DNA from: G965195345 sp965277775
Lineage (GTDB): Bacteria > Pseudomonadota > Gammaproteobacteria > CAKMZV01
DNA length: 64,000 nt
Assembly: GCA_965277775.1 (NCBI GenBank)
Contig: OZ255843.1
Span: forward strand, 1,860,001 to 1,924,000
Direction of reading: 5' to 3'
Numbering within the stretch: the first letter of the stretch is position 1; each line of letters starts with the position of its first letter. Below the pieces are notes generated by a model. That model worked only from the letters and a program-made list of their open reading frames with translations. It did not search any database and was not told where the DNA came from. Positions 63,058-64,000 of this stretch are shown here, piece by piece. A program made the position numbers and the translations under genes.

Positions 63058-64000
63058 CTATTTGACCAGGCCACGCTTGGCTCTGCGCCGATCAGATTCG
63101 CGTAAGTATTTTTTCCTGAGCCGTATATTTTTAGGTGTCACTTCGACCAATTCATCTTCGCCAATATAATCGATGGCCTGTTCCAATGATATTGCGCGGA
63201 TGGGGACCAAATTAAGCGCATCATCCTTACCAGAAGCGCGCACATTGGTTAATTTTTTATTCTTGGTGGCATTGACATTGAGGTCACCGCCTTTGAGGTG
63301 TTCGCCAATGATCATGCCTTCGTAAATGGGGGTGGCTGCCCGAATGAATAAGGGGCCTCGTTCTTGCAAATTCCACAAACTATAAGCCATGGCAGTGCCT
63401 GATTCTCCAGAAATCATGCTACCAACATCGCGTCTTTCAATTTCACCCTTATGGGGGGCATAGCTGTCAAAAACCGAGGATAAAATACCTTCGCCTTTGG
63501 TCATGGAAGTAAATTGTGATTTAAAACCCAATAACCCTCTGCTGGGAATCAAGTATTCAATGTGCGTGGTGTCATCATTGTCTTGCAGGTTTAATAATTC
63601 GCCTTTGCGTTTACTGAGTTCTGCAATGATTGAGCCAGAGAATTCGGAAGGAACAAAGATATTTACGCGCTCGCATGGTTCCATTTTCGTGCCGTCAACC
63701 ACTTTGAATATCACCTCGGGTGCACCGACTTGCAGCTCGAAACCTTCTCTGCGCATGCTTTCAATCAAAACCGATAAATGCAATTCTCCTCGGCCACAAA
63801 CCACGTATGCATCGGGATTGGATAAGTCCATACTCATACCGACATTCACTTCCAATTCTCGTTCGAGGCGTTCACGGATTTGTCTTGAGGTCAATAGCTT
63901 GCCGTCTTGTCCAGCAAAGGGGGATGAATTGACCATAAAAGTCATTTTTAAGGTGGGTTCATCGATGGCGATGACGGGCATGGGATCCGTTTTTTTATCA
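63058..64000 (-). CDS. typA: Ribosome-associated GTPase TypA/BipA, C-terminal part (5' end outside window)
   Basis: About 314 residues are visible and the frame runs off the window edge; the ATG at 63981 is internal (DKKTDP precedes it in frame). The visible part lacks the GTPase domain and covers domains II-V: VIAIDEPTLKMTF, GQDGKLLTSRQIRERL, GRGELHLSVLIESMRREGFE, SRGLLGFKSQFT, GIISxxF-like ILSSVFDSYAPHKGE and the C-terminal VEVTPKNIRLRKKYL. This matches BipA/TypA, which assists ribosome assembly and stress growth. About 190 bases of apparently empty DNA separate it from the lipoprotein gene. Confidence 0.95.
   Translation of the reverse strand, partial: DKKTDPMPVIAIDEPTLKMTFMVNSSPFAGQDGKLLTSRQIRERLERELEVNVGMSMDLSNPDAYVVCGRGELHLSVLIESMRREGFELQVGAPEVIFKVVDGTKMEPCERVNIFVPSEFSGSIIAELSKRKGELLNLQDNDDTTHIEYLIPSRGLLGFKSQFTSMTKGEGILSSVFDSYAPHKGEIERRDVGSMISGESGTAMAYSLWNLQERGPLFIRAATPIYEGMIIGEHLKGGDLNVNATKNKKLTNVRASGKDDALNLVPIRAISLEQAIDYIGEDELVEVTPKNIRLRKKYLRESDRRRAKRGLVK

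Overview
The window reads as a chromosomal segment of a marine-type gammaproteobacterium that oxidises reduced sulfur and also appears to use organosulfonates. The evidence is a soxXYZA block, gammaproteobacterial housekeeping genes (murB, prfB, rseC-degP, rpsA-ihfB, secA, rpsU-yqeY, sspA, gatCAB, typA), several TRAP transporters, and a complete-looking set of genes for 2,3-dihydroxypropane-1-sulfonate (DHPS) and sulfolactate breakdown. The DNA is moderately AT-rich by eye. A relative of the SUP05/Thioglobus-type sulfur oxidisers is plausible, but the species cannot be fixed from sequence reading alone.

Layout. 1-5.4 kb: 3' end of hemL, a DUF1223 gene, murB, a LETM1-like gene, and soxXYZA on the minus strand. 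5.7-13.2 kb: thrC, prfB (with no frameshift site), rseC-degP, rpsA-ihfB, a DUF3579 gene and a Nudix/thiamine-phosphate-synthase-like fusion. 13.2-16.7 kb: a TAXI-type TRAP transporter whose permease start has been tandemly repeated, giving two small ORFs chained by ATGA overlaps. 16.8-22.9 kb: secA, an acyltransferase-like membrane protein and two exporters. 23-34.7 kb: the DHPS region, with a divergent IclR regulator, a DctPQM transporter, then suyA-suyB and genes resembling hpsN, hpsO, hpsP and comC. Two unrelated transporters follow on the opposite strand. 35-47 kb: mostly housekeeping, including two unusual fusions (epimerase + O6-alkylguanine transferase, and XseA with an N-terminal DUF5710). 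47.2-48.4 kb: a small accessory patch with an HNH nuclease, an overlapping 52-residue ORF and a fragment resembling a restriction enzyme. 48.5-53.6 kb: guanine deaminase and xanthine dehydrogenase. 53.6-58.2 kb: an lsrK-aldolase-cupin operon facing a DmdA/GcvT-like gene. 58.3-61.7 kb: a 23S-5S rRNA unit with its own promoter and no 16S gene. 61.7-64 kb: a decayed 23S-like fragment, a 21-residue ORF, a frameshifted lipoprotein gene and the 3' part of typA.

How the parts could work together. DHPS would enter through DctPQM. The HpsO/HpsP-like pair would interconvert its enantiomers, HpsN would oxidise it to (R)-sulfolactate, and SuyAB would release pyruvate and sulfite. Pyruvate would feed central metabolism. 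The sulfite needs an oxidation or export route that is not in this window; soxXYZA shows that sulfur-oxidation chemistry is present but does not by itself oxidise sulfite. The purine genes, LsrK cassette and DmdA-like gene add further small organic substrates, which fits a mixotrophic lifestyle. All functional statements are inferred from remembered family motifs, not from database searches.
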